This document shows, in pieces, positions 1 through 8,325 of a stretch of 32,402 nucleotides of DNA (position 1 is its first letter; the number at the start of each line of letters is the position of its first letter). The notes under the pieces are model-generated. The model was not told the DNA's origin and searched no databases. It saw nothing but the letters and a program-made list of their open reading frames with translations. The translations under genes were made by a program, and so were the position numbers. This DNA is from Phycisphaerales bacterium (GTDB lineage Bacteria; Planctomycetota; Phycisphaerae; Phycisphaerales; UBA1924), in NCBI GenBank assembly GCA_016764895.1, contig JAESRA010000186.1, forward strand, positions 1 to 32,402. The letters are read 5' to 3'.

Positions 1-1908
1 AGAAACCGTCCCGAACTCAGGGCCGATGAAGAGCCCGGCTCGTTTTTCGGTGCCGGTTTCGTCGTCGCCTTCCATGTACCGACCCTCGGCACAGATATAT
101 CTCCCAGGCCAAGGGGTGAGCGATGAGAACTTGATGCGGCCTTCCTTGTGGGCCTGCTGCACGCCGGAGGTCTTGAGGTTCTCCAAGATCATTTGTCCGA
201 AGTCCACTTCGCTGTCGGTGCGAGAGGATTGCTTGGCAGGGTCGATCAGCTCGTCATCTTCATCCACGCCGAGCGTGCGGTGTGGCGAGAGACTCTCGAC
301 GGTAAACGGCCCGGCGACACGCACCTTCTTCTTGTCCTCGTACGGCTTGTCATAGAGATACTTAGAATCTACCTTGGCCGCGATGGACGCATCGATCTCC
401 TTCTGCCGAGCGATCCGCTGCTCCCACCATTGGGCGTGCAGTTTCTTAGTAGTGTCCGACCATTTGTCCTCTGGCTCGCGTGGAATCTCCCACTCTTCCC
501 ACTTCTGTTCGAGAGCATTATTGAGATCCTCGCGGAGAGGTTCGAGTGTCTCTTGGAACTTGTCCCAGATGACATCAATTTCTAAGTTGTTGGCAATGGA
601 CTTGAGCATGATGTGAGGCACCCGCTCATAAACAAATCCATGGCGAATGTCTCCAATTACAGGCTGTAATTTTGGTGCAGTCGAAGTTATTTCGGCTTCC
701 TTGAGTTGGCCATCTTCGGAATCGGTCAATATGTAAAACGGATAGCGAGAACCCATAATGCGAGCACGGGCTAGAGCAAGGGAAACTCGTGATGTATCAA
801 TTGTGATCCAACGCCGCCCCCATTGTTCGGCAACGGTGGCCGTGGTGCCAGAACCGCAAGTTGGGTCCAGTACGAGGTCTCCAGGGTCCGTTGCCATGAG
901 GATACAGCGCTCAACGACCTTTGTATTTGTCTGAACTACATATATGTTTTGTACAGCAAAAGTACTTTGAATAGTGTCAGTCCACATATTGCTGAATGGG
1001 GCAACTGGAAAATCATCGGCGTATCGTTTGAATGTAAGAGTATTTCCTGCCCCGAACAATCGGTCGGCAAGCGACAACCGACCAAGACCAATTACATGGG
1101 TTTTCCAATGCTTGTTGCCCCCGATTTCAAATGACTGACCTCGCCAAATAAATGGTTTCGACCCAATCTCAGAAGCCCCTTGAGAGGTTAAATTAGATGC
1201 CTGAAATCGGCGAAAATCTGAATGCCCATCTTTAAGAGCTTGATTTACACTCATCATTTTACGATCAGACAACTCGGCTCGATTGAAGCCGGATTCGATC
1301 ATTTCTTTTGGTCTGTAATATTGTAGTTGACGAACTTTACAAACGGATTTTCGTTTTGAATACCAGAGGATGAAATCGCATGTATTTGCCAAATAGTCTG
1401 TGGCTTGGAATGCAGTCTTTCTGAACTGAATTAAACTGATAAAATTCTCATCTCCGAATACTTCATCCATTACCGCCCGAACACGGTGAACATTTTCATC
1501 CCCGATTTGAATAAAAATGGATCCTGTGTCAGCAAGAAGATCTCTTGCAACGGTCATCCTGTCACGCAAATAGGTCAGGTACGAATGAATCCCATCTCGC
1601 CATGTGTCGCGGAATGCTTTGACTTGTTCTGGATCGCGAGTGATGTGTTCGGCTTTCCCATCCTTCACATCACGGCTTGTTGTTGACCACTGGAAGTTCG
1701 AGTTGAACTTAATGCCGTAAGGCGGATCGAAGTAGATGCACTGCACCTTCCCACGCAAACCTTCCCGCTCGGCGAGCGAGGCCATGACCTGGAGCGAGTC
1801 GCCGAGGATCATGCGGTTGGTCCAGTTGGTGTCGTGCTGATAGAACTCGGTGCGTGCATCGTCATCGGGCAAGCCGTTGAAGTCGGCGTAGAGGTCCGCA
1901 AGCCGCAT
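1..1908 (-). CDS. mod: Type III-like DNA methyltransferase (Mod), main part; runs off left edge
   Basis: Adenine- or cytosine-N4-specific DNA methyltransferase of a restriction-modification system, expected to protect host DNA from the Res nuclease encoded upstream. The frame is open for 636 codons from ATG 1908 to position 1, so the C-terminus is missing. DPPYG (motif IV) is near residue 58 and DPTCGSGTT (AdoMet-binding motif I) near residue 348; this IV-before-I order is that of beta-class amino-methyltransferases. The opening DLYADFNGLPDD and following EFYQHDTNWTNRMILGDS match the interior, not the start, of full-length relatives as I recall them. The true N-terminus therefore seems to be in the adjacent +1 frame (1862-2248). 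AAGGAGG at 1912-1918 lies 3 bases before the ATG, close for a ribosome site but possibly enough for re-initiation. Family assignment is very secure; activity of the split gene is uncertain. Confidence 0.93.
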   Translation of the reverse strand, partial: MRLADLYADFNGLPDDDARTEFYQHDTNWTNRMILGDSLQVMASLAEREGLRGKVQCIYFDPPYGIKFNSNFQWSTTSRDVKDGKAEHITRDPEQVKAFRDTWRDGIHSYLTYLRDRMTVARDLLADTGSIFIQIGDENVHRVRAVMDEVFGDENFISLIQFRKTAFQATDYLANTCDFILWYSKRKSVCKVRQLQYYRPKEMIESGFNRAELSDRKMMSVNQALKDGHSDFRRFQASNLTSQGASEIGSKPFIWRGQSFEIGGNKHWKTHVIGLGRLSLADRLFGAGNTLTFKRYADDFPVAPFSNMWTDTIQSTFAVQNIYVVQTNTKVVERCILMATDPGDLVLDPTCGSGTTATVAEQWGRRWITIDTSRVSLALARARIMGSRYPFYILTDSEDGQLKEAEITSTAPKLQPVIGDIRHGFVYERVPHIMLKSIANNLEIDVIWDKFQETLEPLREDLNNALEQKWEEWEIPREPEDKWSDTTKKLHAQWWEQRIARQKEIDASIAAKVDSKYLYDKPYEDKKKVRVAGPFTVESLSPHRTLGVDEDDELIDPAKQSSRTDSEVDFGQMILENLKTSGVQQAHKEGRIKFSSLTPWPGRYICAEGRYMEGDDETGTEKRAGLFIGPEFGTVS

Positions 1909-2248
1909 CTTCCTCCTTGGCCTGCTCCTGCTTGTGCGTCCTGCGGAGCAGATCATCAATGAGCACCTTGGGATGAACCTTCTCCTGAATAAACAACGGC
2001 GGCGCATTGACCACCAGATCCGACCAATCCTGCTCATCCTTCCCCCGCCACACCAACTGCGGGTCCAGATCCCGATTCCGCCGCTCATATGCTACTTGAA
2101 TGGGCGTCTGATCTTCCTTTGACATCACAGACTGAAACTCAGCCGTCGGGATGTTTGGCCGCTTGGCTTCATCATGCGTGAGCGTTTCGACTTGCTTGCG
2201 GGATTTCTTCTTTGTCTTCTTAGCCATGAATGGATACTTTCGGTTCAC
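1862..2248 (-). CDS. N-terminal part of the methyltransferase, in a different frame from the main part
   Basis: A 128-residue frame whose first ~113 residues look like the N-terminal segment of the long methyltransferase family that pairs with this Res type. It has a Lys-rich start (MAKKTKKKSRK), then DPQLVWRGKDEQDW and PLFIQEKVHPKVLIDDLL. The catalytic part continues one base over, from 1908. The last ~16 residues (about 1909 down to 1862) are out of the conserved frame and probably not native. The first possible start is GTG 2248, giving a GTGA overlap with the dinD stop; ATG 2227 (MAKKTKKK) is an equally good choice. This is either a disrupted mod gene (one base lost between about 1893 and 1909), a sequencing error, or a two-subunit arrangement by translational coupling. 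The sequence alone cannot separate these. Confidence 0.75.
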   Translation of the reverse strand: MNRKYPFMAKKTKKKSRKQVETLTHDEAKRPNIPTAEFQSVMSKEDQTPIQVAYERRNRDLDPQLVWRGKDEQDWSDLVVNAPPLFIQEKVHPKVLIDDLLRRTHKQEQAKEEDAACGPLRRLQRLAR

Positions 2249-3087
2249 GCCTCAAGCGAGTCAGGGTTCTTGTTTGATTTTTTCTTGTCCGACTCAATGC
2301 GTCGTTCAACCTTCTTCAAGTCTTCCGCAGCAGGCAAGCTCTCAGGACGAATGCCACGATTGATCAATGTATCACGAACAGCTTGATTATTCGTGACATG
2401 CTCTTTAGAGATTGCTGCTTCCGACCTCATGCCCTTCTCGCGAGCATTGTGGATTGTGATCTCTGTGGCGAAGTCTTTGGCTTTGAGAATGATGGTCGGC
2501 GCAAAGTCCGCGAGTGGTCGCCCGGATGGAACTTTCCACTGTGCCTTCATGGCTCGCGTCGTCTTGCCAAAGAGTGCCTGGTCGCCCTTGCTACGGATCA
2601 GGGCGAAGTCCTGGTTGCCACCGGTTTGCTCAAAAATGACACCGGAGAGTTCTTTCTCTGTATTGGTCAACTTCTTCCTCGCAGAGACCCGCTCGGCTTC
2701 AAGAACCCGCTGCTCGATCAGCTCGGCTCGGCGGGTCTGGATGGCGAAATATGTTTGGGCAAAGGCGATCTGTGACTTGCTTGGATCTCCATTCTGGGCA
2801 ATGAGATAGCACGCATAGCGGGTGAGCATAATATCAGGAATTTCCCGCTGACTGCCTGAGCCGAGATCAACCATTTTCCCGACATCAGCAAAATGGTCTG
2901 CTACCTCGTGCCCTGAGACTTCACATGCCGTTTTTGCCTTGGAAACGACATTGAGGAAGTTGTCCCACTTGGTGTAGCCCAGCAAGTGCTGAAGATCGCG
3001 TGCAAGCCAGTATTCGATGCCGCCATCGGTCTGCTGCGCGTGCCCCTCAAATGTATCGGTGAGATTACGGATTATATCAGATTTCAT
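2245..3087 (-). CDS. dinD: DinD-like DNA-damage-inducible protein (BRO-N type)
   Basis: A 280-residue homologue of E. coli DinD (274 residues). DinD is known as an SOS-induced protein reported to inhibit RecA-mediated strand exchange. The match runs along most of the protein: YWLARDLQHLLGY near the start, AKTACEVSGHEVADHF, then LTRYACYLIAQNGDPSK and AQTYFAIQTRRAEL, which are the DinD/BRO-N signature stretches. The C-terminus is Lys/Glu-rich. The ATG at 3087 overlaps the res stop (ATGA, 3084-3087), and its TGA overlaps the GTG of the next frame (2245-2248). It is thus translationally coupled inside the restriction operon. Its role there is unknown to me. Possibilities are damage-responsive control of restriction or an added defence activity. 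No SOS box is recognisable, but the planctomycete LexA site is not something I can predict. Confidence 0.9.
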   Translation of the reverse strand: MKSDIIRNLTDTFEGHAQQTDGGIEYWLARDLQHLLGYTKWDNFLNVVSKAKTACEVSGHEVADHFADVGKMVDLGSGSQREIPDIMLTRYACYLIAQNGDPSKSQIAFAQTYFAIQTRRAELIEQRVLEAERVSARKKLTNTEKELSGVIFEQTGGNQDFALIRSKGDQALFGKTTRAMKAQWKVPSGRPLADFAPTIILKAKDFATEITIHNAREKGMRSEAAISKEHVTNNQAVRDTLINRGIRPESLPAAEDLKKVERRIESDKKKSNKNPDSLEA

Positions 3088-6000
3088 TCTTTCCCCTCCA
3101 CCAGTGAACTGCTTACAGATTCAATCATCTCATTGAATTTTTCTTCCACTTTCTGTTCAAAATCTTGTTGCATTTCATACACATCAGTAAACTCCGCAAA
3201 TGCCCAACGACCAAATCGTTTGTGGTTATTCACACCTGGCACCCAGTAAGTCTTCATGGTGCTGGCTTTTTCTTTGGCATCCTCTCCGCGATACCCCTTG
3301 ATCTCCACAATGAGATTCAACAAATCTTCATCCCCATGCCCATCATCTACAAGCACTATGAAGTCAGGAATGTACCGACGGGATACTGAACCAAACTGGT
3401 ATGGAACTTCAAACCCAAGGCTGTGGTTCTTGACATAGGCCTTCACCTTTGGATGAGCCTCAACCACACGACAAAACTCCGCTTCCCAATCGCTGTCAAG
3501 AATAACCCAGTTCACATGCGATTTGTCTACAGCCGTTTCCCAGCGATCTCGCTTGGAAGTGTGGAAGTTCACATTGGCTGTCGAACCAGCCTGGTTATAT
3601 GGGTCAAGGACTGCTTTCACAGGACTCTCGCCTACAAGGCTTTCGGTAATCCCGCGAGTGATTTTCTCACAGGCCATGTCCATCAGGTTTTGATATTCCA
3701 ACTGGGCTGGATATGTGCCACCTTTACACTCAAGACAACTATTCAACCATTGGCGAGTAATCCGCTTGAGCTGCCCAAAGAGATAATACTTGGGGTCGTC
3801 TCCAGGATCACGCCAACTCGTTTCAATGAGACGCTGCGTTATCTTGAAAGACAATGTAGATTGCCTCATATCCTTTGTATGATCTAGTGTCAGATTCGCT
3901 GTTTCACCGATGATCCCAGCATTTTGGGTTTCAGTGGCACCAACCAAATCTGGTGTCAAGACCAAAACTGAATCAGAATCAAAGCTTGCCGTCAGCTTTT
4001 CTTCCGGCAGTTCTACTCTGTATCCTGCAACTCTGGGAAACTCGATACAAAGATCATCCCGCTCAGGACGCATCGCCTTCACATGAATTGTCTCTCTCGG
4101 CGGCTGCGGTGGTGCGACTACTGGCTTGGCAGTGAAGTCAAACGGTATACCGAGCACATCGGCATACTCAACATTGAACAAACCATCTTCATTCAGATCA
4201 TACGACTGCCGCCTCAGTGCCCGCCCGATGACTTGCTCGCAAAGAAGTTGCGTGCTGAACGCACGAACTCCAAGAACATGAGTCACCGTATTCGCATCCC
4301 AACCTTCTGTAAGCATTGAAACTGAAACTACGCAACGGATGGCTTCCCCAAGCCTTCCTTTTTTACCAACGGTATTCATGACCTCTCTAAGTAAATCTTG
4401 ATCGCTGATATTCTCAGCTTGCCTCTTATCACCAGTGCGTTCAATAATTTCTCTGCGGAACAACTCGATCTCATCGGATGCCATTGCACGAAAGTTCTTA
4501 TCGAGAGCATCGCCTGACTCCAACTGACTACTGTCAATTAAAAGTGTGTTGGGACGGGCAAGAGCATTTCCATGTTCATCATGGTTTCTGAACAAATCGA
4601 GCCGGCCATGCTCAAGCGTGCTTGAGCCATCCTTTTTTTCTCTCAAGAATCCCGACACATAGTCGTAAACCAGCTTGGAAGAGGCTGTATTGTTGCACAC
4701 AATGATAAAACAAGGAGGAACTCCAACTCCTGCCTGTGCCCAGAGTTCAAATGTCTGTTTGTAGTGGCCATACAAGGCTGCTAATGCCGTCTGCAACTGC
4801 GCTGGCAAATCTAACGGGTCATTGATAGCATCCTTGCTGCGACGCTTCTTAGGCATATCGGCACGAATATGAGACCAAAGCTCGCGGTACATTGGCATTT
4901 CACCATGCGGGATATTGTCCGAAATAGGAACACGCGGCAACTTGACGATTCCGCATTCGATCGCATCCATGAGTGAGAAATCGCACATGGTCCACGGAAA
5001 CAAAGTTCCTTCTGCATAGCCTGAGCCACGAAGAAAGAATGGTGTAGCGGACAAATCGAATACCTTTAGTACACCAAGCTTTGACTCAACAGCTTCAATC
5101 CCACGGAACCACATTCTTGCGGCTTCTTGGTTATCCTTCGCCTCATCCGCATCGTCCCCCTTGAGATCCGTTTCATTTGATTCGCCTGGTTTCTCAGCGT
5201 AACAGTGATGGGCTTCATCATTGAGAACAGCAATCTTCTTCATCCCCATCAATTCTGGCATGACACGCTGGATCATCTGGCCAACACTCTCAGTCGTTGA
5301 GAGTTCTTCACCGCGTCCCTGTAATAATGCTCGCCCGCCCTTAGAAATGTCCATCGTTTCACGCAACTTGAAAGCGTGATAATTTGTGATGACGATTTTC
5401 GCACGATCAATATCACCAAGCATATCGCCTGGTACGATCTCTCTACTCTTGTAGTAGCTGTATGGATCATTTGGCATCAAAACTTTCAGACGGTCACGAA
5501 TCGTTATTCCGGGAGCTACAACAAGAAATCCGCGAGTGAATTTCTTACTTGTTGGCCTTCGCACTGCGTTGACTGTTTGCCATGCTATCAGCATTGCCAT
5601 GACGGTTGTTTTTCCCGCACCAGTAGCCAGCTTTAATGCCAATCTTGACATCCCGCCATTGGCTGCATCGTTGGCATCGTTTAGATGTTCAAGAATTTTC
5701 TTGCATTCTTTTCCGAGCTTTGGTGCTACCTCAGTCAGCCAAATAGTGGTTTCCACAGCTTCAACTTGGCAGAAAAACGGCCGTAAACCTTCAAACTTAT
5801 GGTGACGCCAATGCTGAAGCAAGCGTGCTGTTTCAGGTGTCACTTTCCAATCGCTTGGATTGGGTATTGCTCGCCAATGCCCAACCAACCTGCGGACTTC
5901 ATTAATTATTGGAGTGGGATCATACTGTTGGTCTGCGGTGGACAGCCCATGCTTATCCGTAAAGACCAACTCAAGCTCTTCTTTTCTGCGTTTCTTTGTC

Positions 6001-6161
6001 TTTGGAATCGGAGTAAAATACTCCGCCCGCCGTCGGTTAGAAACGACATCGTTTGTTGGTTGCCCACTATCATCTTCCAACTTCCAGTGCCGGGCTGGAT
6101 AGTCGTATGGCGAGTTCAGGATTGGCTGTTGAAAGAAATCTTGCGTCATATCACCCCGCAT
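3084..6161 (-). CDS. res: Type III-like restriction endonuclease subunit (Res), helicase-nuclease
   Basis: A 1,025-residue DEAD/DEAH-type ATPase with a C-terminal nuclease, the cutting and translocating subunit of the restriction system. Visible motifs: Walker A TGAGKTT (about 181-187), DEAH box NDEAHHC (about 314-320), DLSATPF (about 369-375), helicase motif VI QVIGRALRR (about 645), and a PD-(D/E)XK nuclease core near the C-terminus (PDFIV about 932, then EIK about 952). The start FFQQPILNSPYDYPARHW is typical of this Res family, so ATG 6149 (MTQDFFQ) is a good alternative to ATG 6161. It is the first gene of a res-dinD-mod operon; in most type III systems mod comes first. A pair of direct repeats lies just upstream (6183-6211). 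All key motifs are intact. Confidence 0.95.
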   Translation of the reverse strand: MRGDMTQDFFQQPILNSPYDYPARHWKLEDDSGQPTNDVVSNRRRAEYFTPIPKTKKRRKEELELVFTDKHGLSTADQQYDPTPIINEVRRLVGHWRAIPNPSDWKVTPETARLLQHWRHHKFEGLRPFFCQVEAVETTIWLTEVAPKLGKECKKILEHLNDANDAANGGMSRLALKLATGAGKTTVMAMLIAWQTVNAVRRPTSKKFTRGFLVVAPGITIRDRLKVLMPNDPYSYYKSREIVPGDMLGDIDRAKIVITNYHAFKLRETMDISKGGRALLQGRGEELSTTESVGQMIQRVMPELMGMKKIAVLNDEAHHCYAEKPGESNETDLKGDDADEAKDNQEAARMWFRGIEAVESKLGVLKVFDLSATPFFLRGSGYAEGTLFPWTMCDFSLMDAIECGIVKLPRVPISDNIPHGEMPMYRELWSHIRADMPKKRRSKDAINDPLDLPAQLQTALAALYGHYKQTFELWAQAGVGVPPCFIIVCNNTASSKLVYDYVSGFLREKKDGSSTLEHGRLDLFRNHDEHGNALARPNTLLIDSSQLESGDALDKNFRAMASDEIELFRREIIERTGDKRQAENISDQDLLREVMNTVGKKGRLGEAIRCVVSVSMLTEGWDANTVTHVLGVRAFSTQLLCEQVIGRALRRQSYDLNEDGLFNVEYADVLGIPFDFTAKPVVAPPQPPRETIHVKAMRPERDDLCIEFPRVAGYRVELPEEKLTASFDSDSVLVLTPDLVGATETQNAGIIGETANLTLDHTKDMRQSTLSFKITQRLIETSWRDPGDDPKYYLFGQLKRITRQWLNSCLECKGGTYPAQLEYQNLMDMACEKITRGITESLVGESPVKAVLDPYNQAGSTANVNFHTSKRDRWETAVDKSHVNWVILDSDWEAEFCRVVEAHPKVKAYVKNHSLGFEVPYQFGSVSRRYIPDFIVLVDDGHGDEDLLNLIVEIKGYRGEDAKEKASTMKTYWVPGVNNHKRFGRWAFAEFTDVYEMQQDFEQKVEEKFNEMIESVSSSLVEGKE

Positions 6162-6182
6162 CTCACTCTAACAGCACTTCTA

Positions 6183-6211
6183 TGTCAAGTAGATCTATTC
6201 GTGACAAGTAG
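6183..6211 (-). promoter_or_regulatory. Direct-repeat pair in the res promoter region
   Basis: TGTCAAGTAG (6183-6192) and TGACAAGTAG (6202-6211) are direct repeats with 9 of 10 bases identical, spaced 19 bp apart and 22-50 bp upstream of the res start. On the minus strand they read TTGACA and TTGTCA, so they could be -35 elements or an operator. No convincing -10 partner is visible, so the exact promoter cannot be named. Confidence 0.35.
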
Positions 6212-6438
6212 GGCTATCCACAGAGAGAAATCTGTACTCATGGTCTGTTCACCAATCATATCCCTAAACCGTCCGCAATACATTCGAGAGACAGCTCAAA
6301 TCCCAACCAATTGCCCAAATTAACCACATGGTCGTTTGGCGCGAACTGGCGCAGCGACGGTGTTCAAACCCAAGCAGCCATGTTTTTTGAAGTGCTAAAA
6401 AGTGTTTGAAATCAATGGCTTGGGGTCATAGAAAGGCG

Positions 6439-6483
6439 CTGATAAGGGCGAGGTCGGCTGTTCGAGTCAGCCCAGGCCCACCA
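6439..6483 (+). repeat. tRNA-Ile(GAU) 3'-half remnant, probable attachment site
   Basis: The sequence begins in an anticodon loop CTGATAA (anticodon GAT, 6441-6443), followed by GGGCG, AGGTC and a perfect T arm (GGCTG, TTCGAGT, CAGCC). It ends with acceptor strand CAGGCCC, discriminator A and encoded CCA (6481-6483). The bases before 6439 do not form the anticodon 5' strand, D arm or acceptor 5' strand, so this is not a working tRNA. A break in the anticodon loop is typical for tyrosine recombinases that use tRNA genes. In this orientation it would be the displaced 3' half at the right end of an element lying to the left, with an intact tRNA-Ile expected outside the window. Confidence 0.8.
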
Positions 6484-6521
6484 CCCGTACTCCGCAGATT
6501 CCCGCCATTCTTCCAATTCAG

Positions 6522-6549
6522 AAAAAAGAGCCAAAATCGCGTTTGGCTC
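6522..6549 (-). terminator. Rho-independent terminator of hipBA
   Basis: GAGCCAAA (6528-6535) pairs perfectly with TTTGGCTC (6542-6549) around a 6-base loop. On the minus strand the stem is followed by six T residues (complement of A 6522-6527). It lies 100 bases after the hipA stop and has no T-run on the plus side, so it serves minus-strand transcription. Confidence 0.8.
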
Positions 6550-6648
6550 AACTTTGGCGCGGAAATCCCTCAAAGCACTATAATGCCCCCCACTTACTTG
6601 ATGAAACATGGTTGGCATTCTTTGCTCTAACCATCACACAGATATCGC

Positions 6649-7944
6649 CTACAGGCGATGAACTGAAGCGATTTGGTCTGCCTGCTTTGTAGAGACCCCC
6701 GCTTGTGAAGCGAACTCATGCCATTGCTCTACGACTTCCTTCACTTCGCCCACGATTGATTCAGCCAAGCCTCGCTTCATGGACACAGTTTCCGCAACGG
6801 CCTTGAAATCACCCATCGTGAATCCAGAACGCTTGCCGTTCAAACTCATCTGGTGCTTGGAAGTCCAACGACCCGATGGGTTGTAGCTGTACATGACATC
6901 AAAGGCAGGCGATAGTGACCACTTGCCCTGCTTGTCCATCAAGAACGCGATGTTCTTGACATGGTCGTCCTGATTTCGAGCAATGACATTGAACACCATT
7001 CTGCGAAACTGTTCTTCAATATCATCCATCGCCAGCCCAAGCTTACGGATTACGAGCATTGCTTGCTCGTAAGAATGAGCACCGGCATCGTTGAAGTCAA
7101 AGTGAGCCATTGCCCCCAATGACTGCATGTGCAGCTTCTCTCCACTGGGCAACCGATCGAAGCGTTGGGTCATAAAATGGCGACGCCCACTTTCCTCGAA
7201 AATCCTGCATTCGGCCATGCGAATACCTGCTGCCTTTGCCATCAATGAGTACGCATATTCAATCGCACCAAACCCCACCGGGTCTGCCAGTTCTTTGTCA
7301 CTGTTGCCGTCCACGCCATCAAACTTGAACAGCCAGTATTCAAAGCCTTCTGGTGCAGTGACCTGCCCAGACCGCACCTCGTTTGTTTCAGGGTTCCATG
7401 CGATGACCGCCTTTGCACGGGCACCACCAGCCGAGGCACCGACACGAAGAATCTCTCGCAAAGCGTGTTCTTTTTCCTCGTCGGCAAATGATGCTTGAAA
7501 ATCTTCTCGCCCCTGCAAAACTTCTGTGGCAAGGCTCACAAGTTCATCCACATGTACCAACATTGATTCATCTGCTTGTAATCCCTTGGCTGGGCGAAAC
7601 TCCAATGCACCCATCCCTCGCATACCCGTATAGCAGAGCCGCTCGACTGCATCTATCTCGTCAGGCAATCGCCCTTGTGCTGAAAGCCATGTATTGATAA
7701 CCGCATTGCCGAACTTGTCCGGCAACGCATCAGCAAGCAACCCCGGCAGGCCATGAAATGAATCCATTTCAAGATCAGAAAAACGGTAGATACGATCGGA
7801 GAGCGGCATCATCAACGGGGCAATCTCAATCCCGCTACCAACAAAAGCATCCGTGTACTGGAACGAGGCGACTTGCCTCGGCCCCTCAACCGTGACTGCA
7901 CCGATTTGACGACCCCACATCCGAACTTCTGCAATTGTGCTCAT
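6649..7944 (-). CDS. hipA: HipA-family serine/threonine kinase toxin
   Basis: A 431-residue HipA-like kinase, the toxin of a type II toxin-antitoxin pair. Known HipA enzymes phosphorylate glutamyl-tRNA synthetase and cause growth arrest; the target of this one is not known. Motifs: N-terminal HipA subdomain with LPGLLADALPDKFG (about 66-79), Gly-rich ATP loop GASAGGARAK (about 169-178), YWLFKFDG (about 203-210), catalytic loop RNQDDHVKN (about 323-331) and metal-binding AFDV (about 347-350). All catalytic positions look intact, so the kinase is probably active. The ATG at 7944 overlaps the antitoxin stop by 4 bases (ATGA), the usual antitoxin-first coupling. A terminator follows at 6522-6549. 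Confidence 0.95.
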   Translation of the reverse strand: MSTIAEVRMWGRQIGAVTVEGPRQVASFQYTDAFVGSGIEIAPLMMPLSDRIYRFSDLEMDSFHGLPGLLADALPDKFGNAVINTWLSAQGRLPDEIDAVERLCYTGMRGMGALEFRPAKGLQADESMLVHVDELVSLATEVLQGREDFQASFADEEKEHALREILRVGASAGGARAKAVIAWNPETNEVRSGQVTAPEGFEYWLFKFDGVDGNSDKELADPVGFGAIEYAYSLMAKAAGIRMAECRIFEESGRRHFMTQRFDRLPSGEKLHMQSLGAMAHFDFNDAGAHSYEQAMLVIRKLGLAMDDIEEQFRRMVFNVIARNQDDHVKNIAFLMDKQGKWSLSPAFDVMYSYNPSGRWTSKHQMSLNGKRSGFTMGDFKAVAETVSMKRGLAESIVGEVKEVVEQWHEFASQAGVSTKQADQIASVHRL

Positions 7945-8321
7945 GATTCACCATCCCCATCATTTTCATTGCCCCAAGTCCAGTCTTTCTCGCCTTGCTT
8001 TGATTGAGCCGACCGCCCTGATGCCCGCTTGCGTTCCTTGCCCTGCATACGGAGCAACTCCACCGGGCTTGATGGAGGTGGTGGTACAAAGCTATCAAGA
8101 TTGTTCAGCAAACCGAGCACACGGAGAATACGAATCAGGTTGGTCAACTGGGTGGATCCCCCAGCCTCTAGGCGTTCAAGGGTGCGTTTGGAAACTCCAG
8201 CCTCGTTGGCAAGCTCTGCCTGGGTAAGATTCTGCTTGAGACGGTACTGGGCCAGCCGCTGGCCAAGTTCTGCAAGCACTATTGAATCTGTCATCTGATT
8301 GGCCTTTTCTTTATTCGCCAT
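7941..8321 (-). CDS. hipB: HipB-like XRE-family antitoxin and repressor
   Basis: A 126-residue DNA-binding protein with one XRE-type helix-turn-helix at about residues 17-70 (LGQRLAQYRLKQNLTQAELANEAGVSKRTLERLEAG). A Pro-rich linker (VPPPPSSP) and a charged, probably flexible tail follow. It is expected to neutralise HipA and to repress its own promoter. It is translated just ahead of hipA with a 4-base overlap. ATG 8321 is used here; ATG 8294 (MTDSIVLAELG) is possible, and neither has a clear Shine-Dalgarno. GTCTA repeats upstream (8326-8370) are candidate operators. Function by family and context is secure. Confidence 0.9.
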   Translation of the reverse strand: MANKEKANQMTDSIVLAELGQRLAQYRLKQNLTQAELANEAGVSKRTLERLEAGGSTQLTNLIRILRVLGLLNNLDSFVPPPPSSPVELLRMQGKERKRASGRSAQSKQGEKDWTWGNENDGDGES

Positions 8322-8325
8322 TACT

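Larger units (their letters stand above)
6162..6648. other. Non-coding stretch between res and hipA
   Basis: No credible gene lies here. The stretch holds the putative res promoter repeats (6183-6211), a tRNA-Ile 3'-half remnant (6439-6483) and the hipBA terminator (6522-6549). Short reading frames over 6406-6630 on both strands are translations of the tRNA fragment and its flank; the minus-strand one gives the DSNSRPRPYQR-like peptide that antisense tRNA often yields. Confidence 0.7.

Noticed and set aside
1906-1918. prfB-like programmed +1 frameshift at the mod frame switch
   Set aside because: The SD-like AAGGAGG and the +1 direction fit, but there is no stop codon or slippery CUU-type site at the switch; the first stop is 45 bases further on. 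I keep only the weaker claim of a split gene.
6439-6483. A functional tRNA-Ile gene
   Set aside because: The acceptor 5' strand, D arm and anticodon 5' strand are absent upstream, so only the 3' half is present.
6406-6630. Short reading frames on both strands (6406-6630 plus, 6412-6618 minus)
   Set aside because: They translate the tRNA-Ile fragment and a terminator. The minus-strand peptide is the familiar antisense-tRNA product, and no ribosome site supports either.
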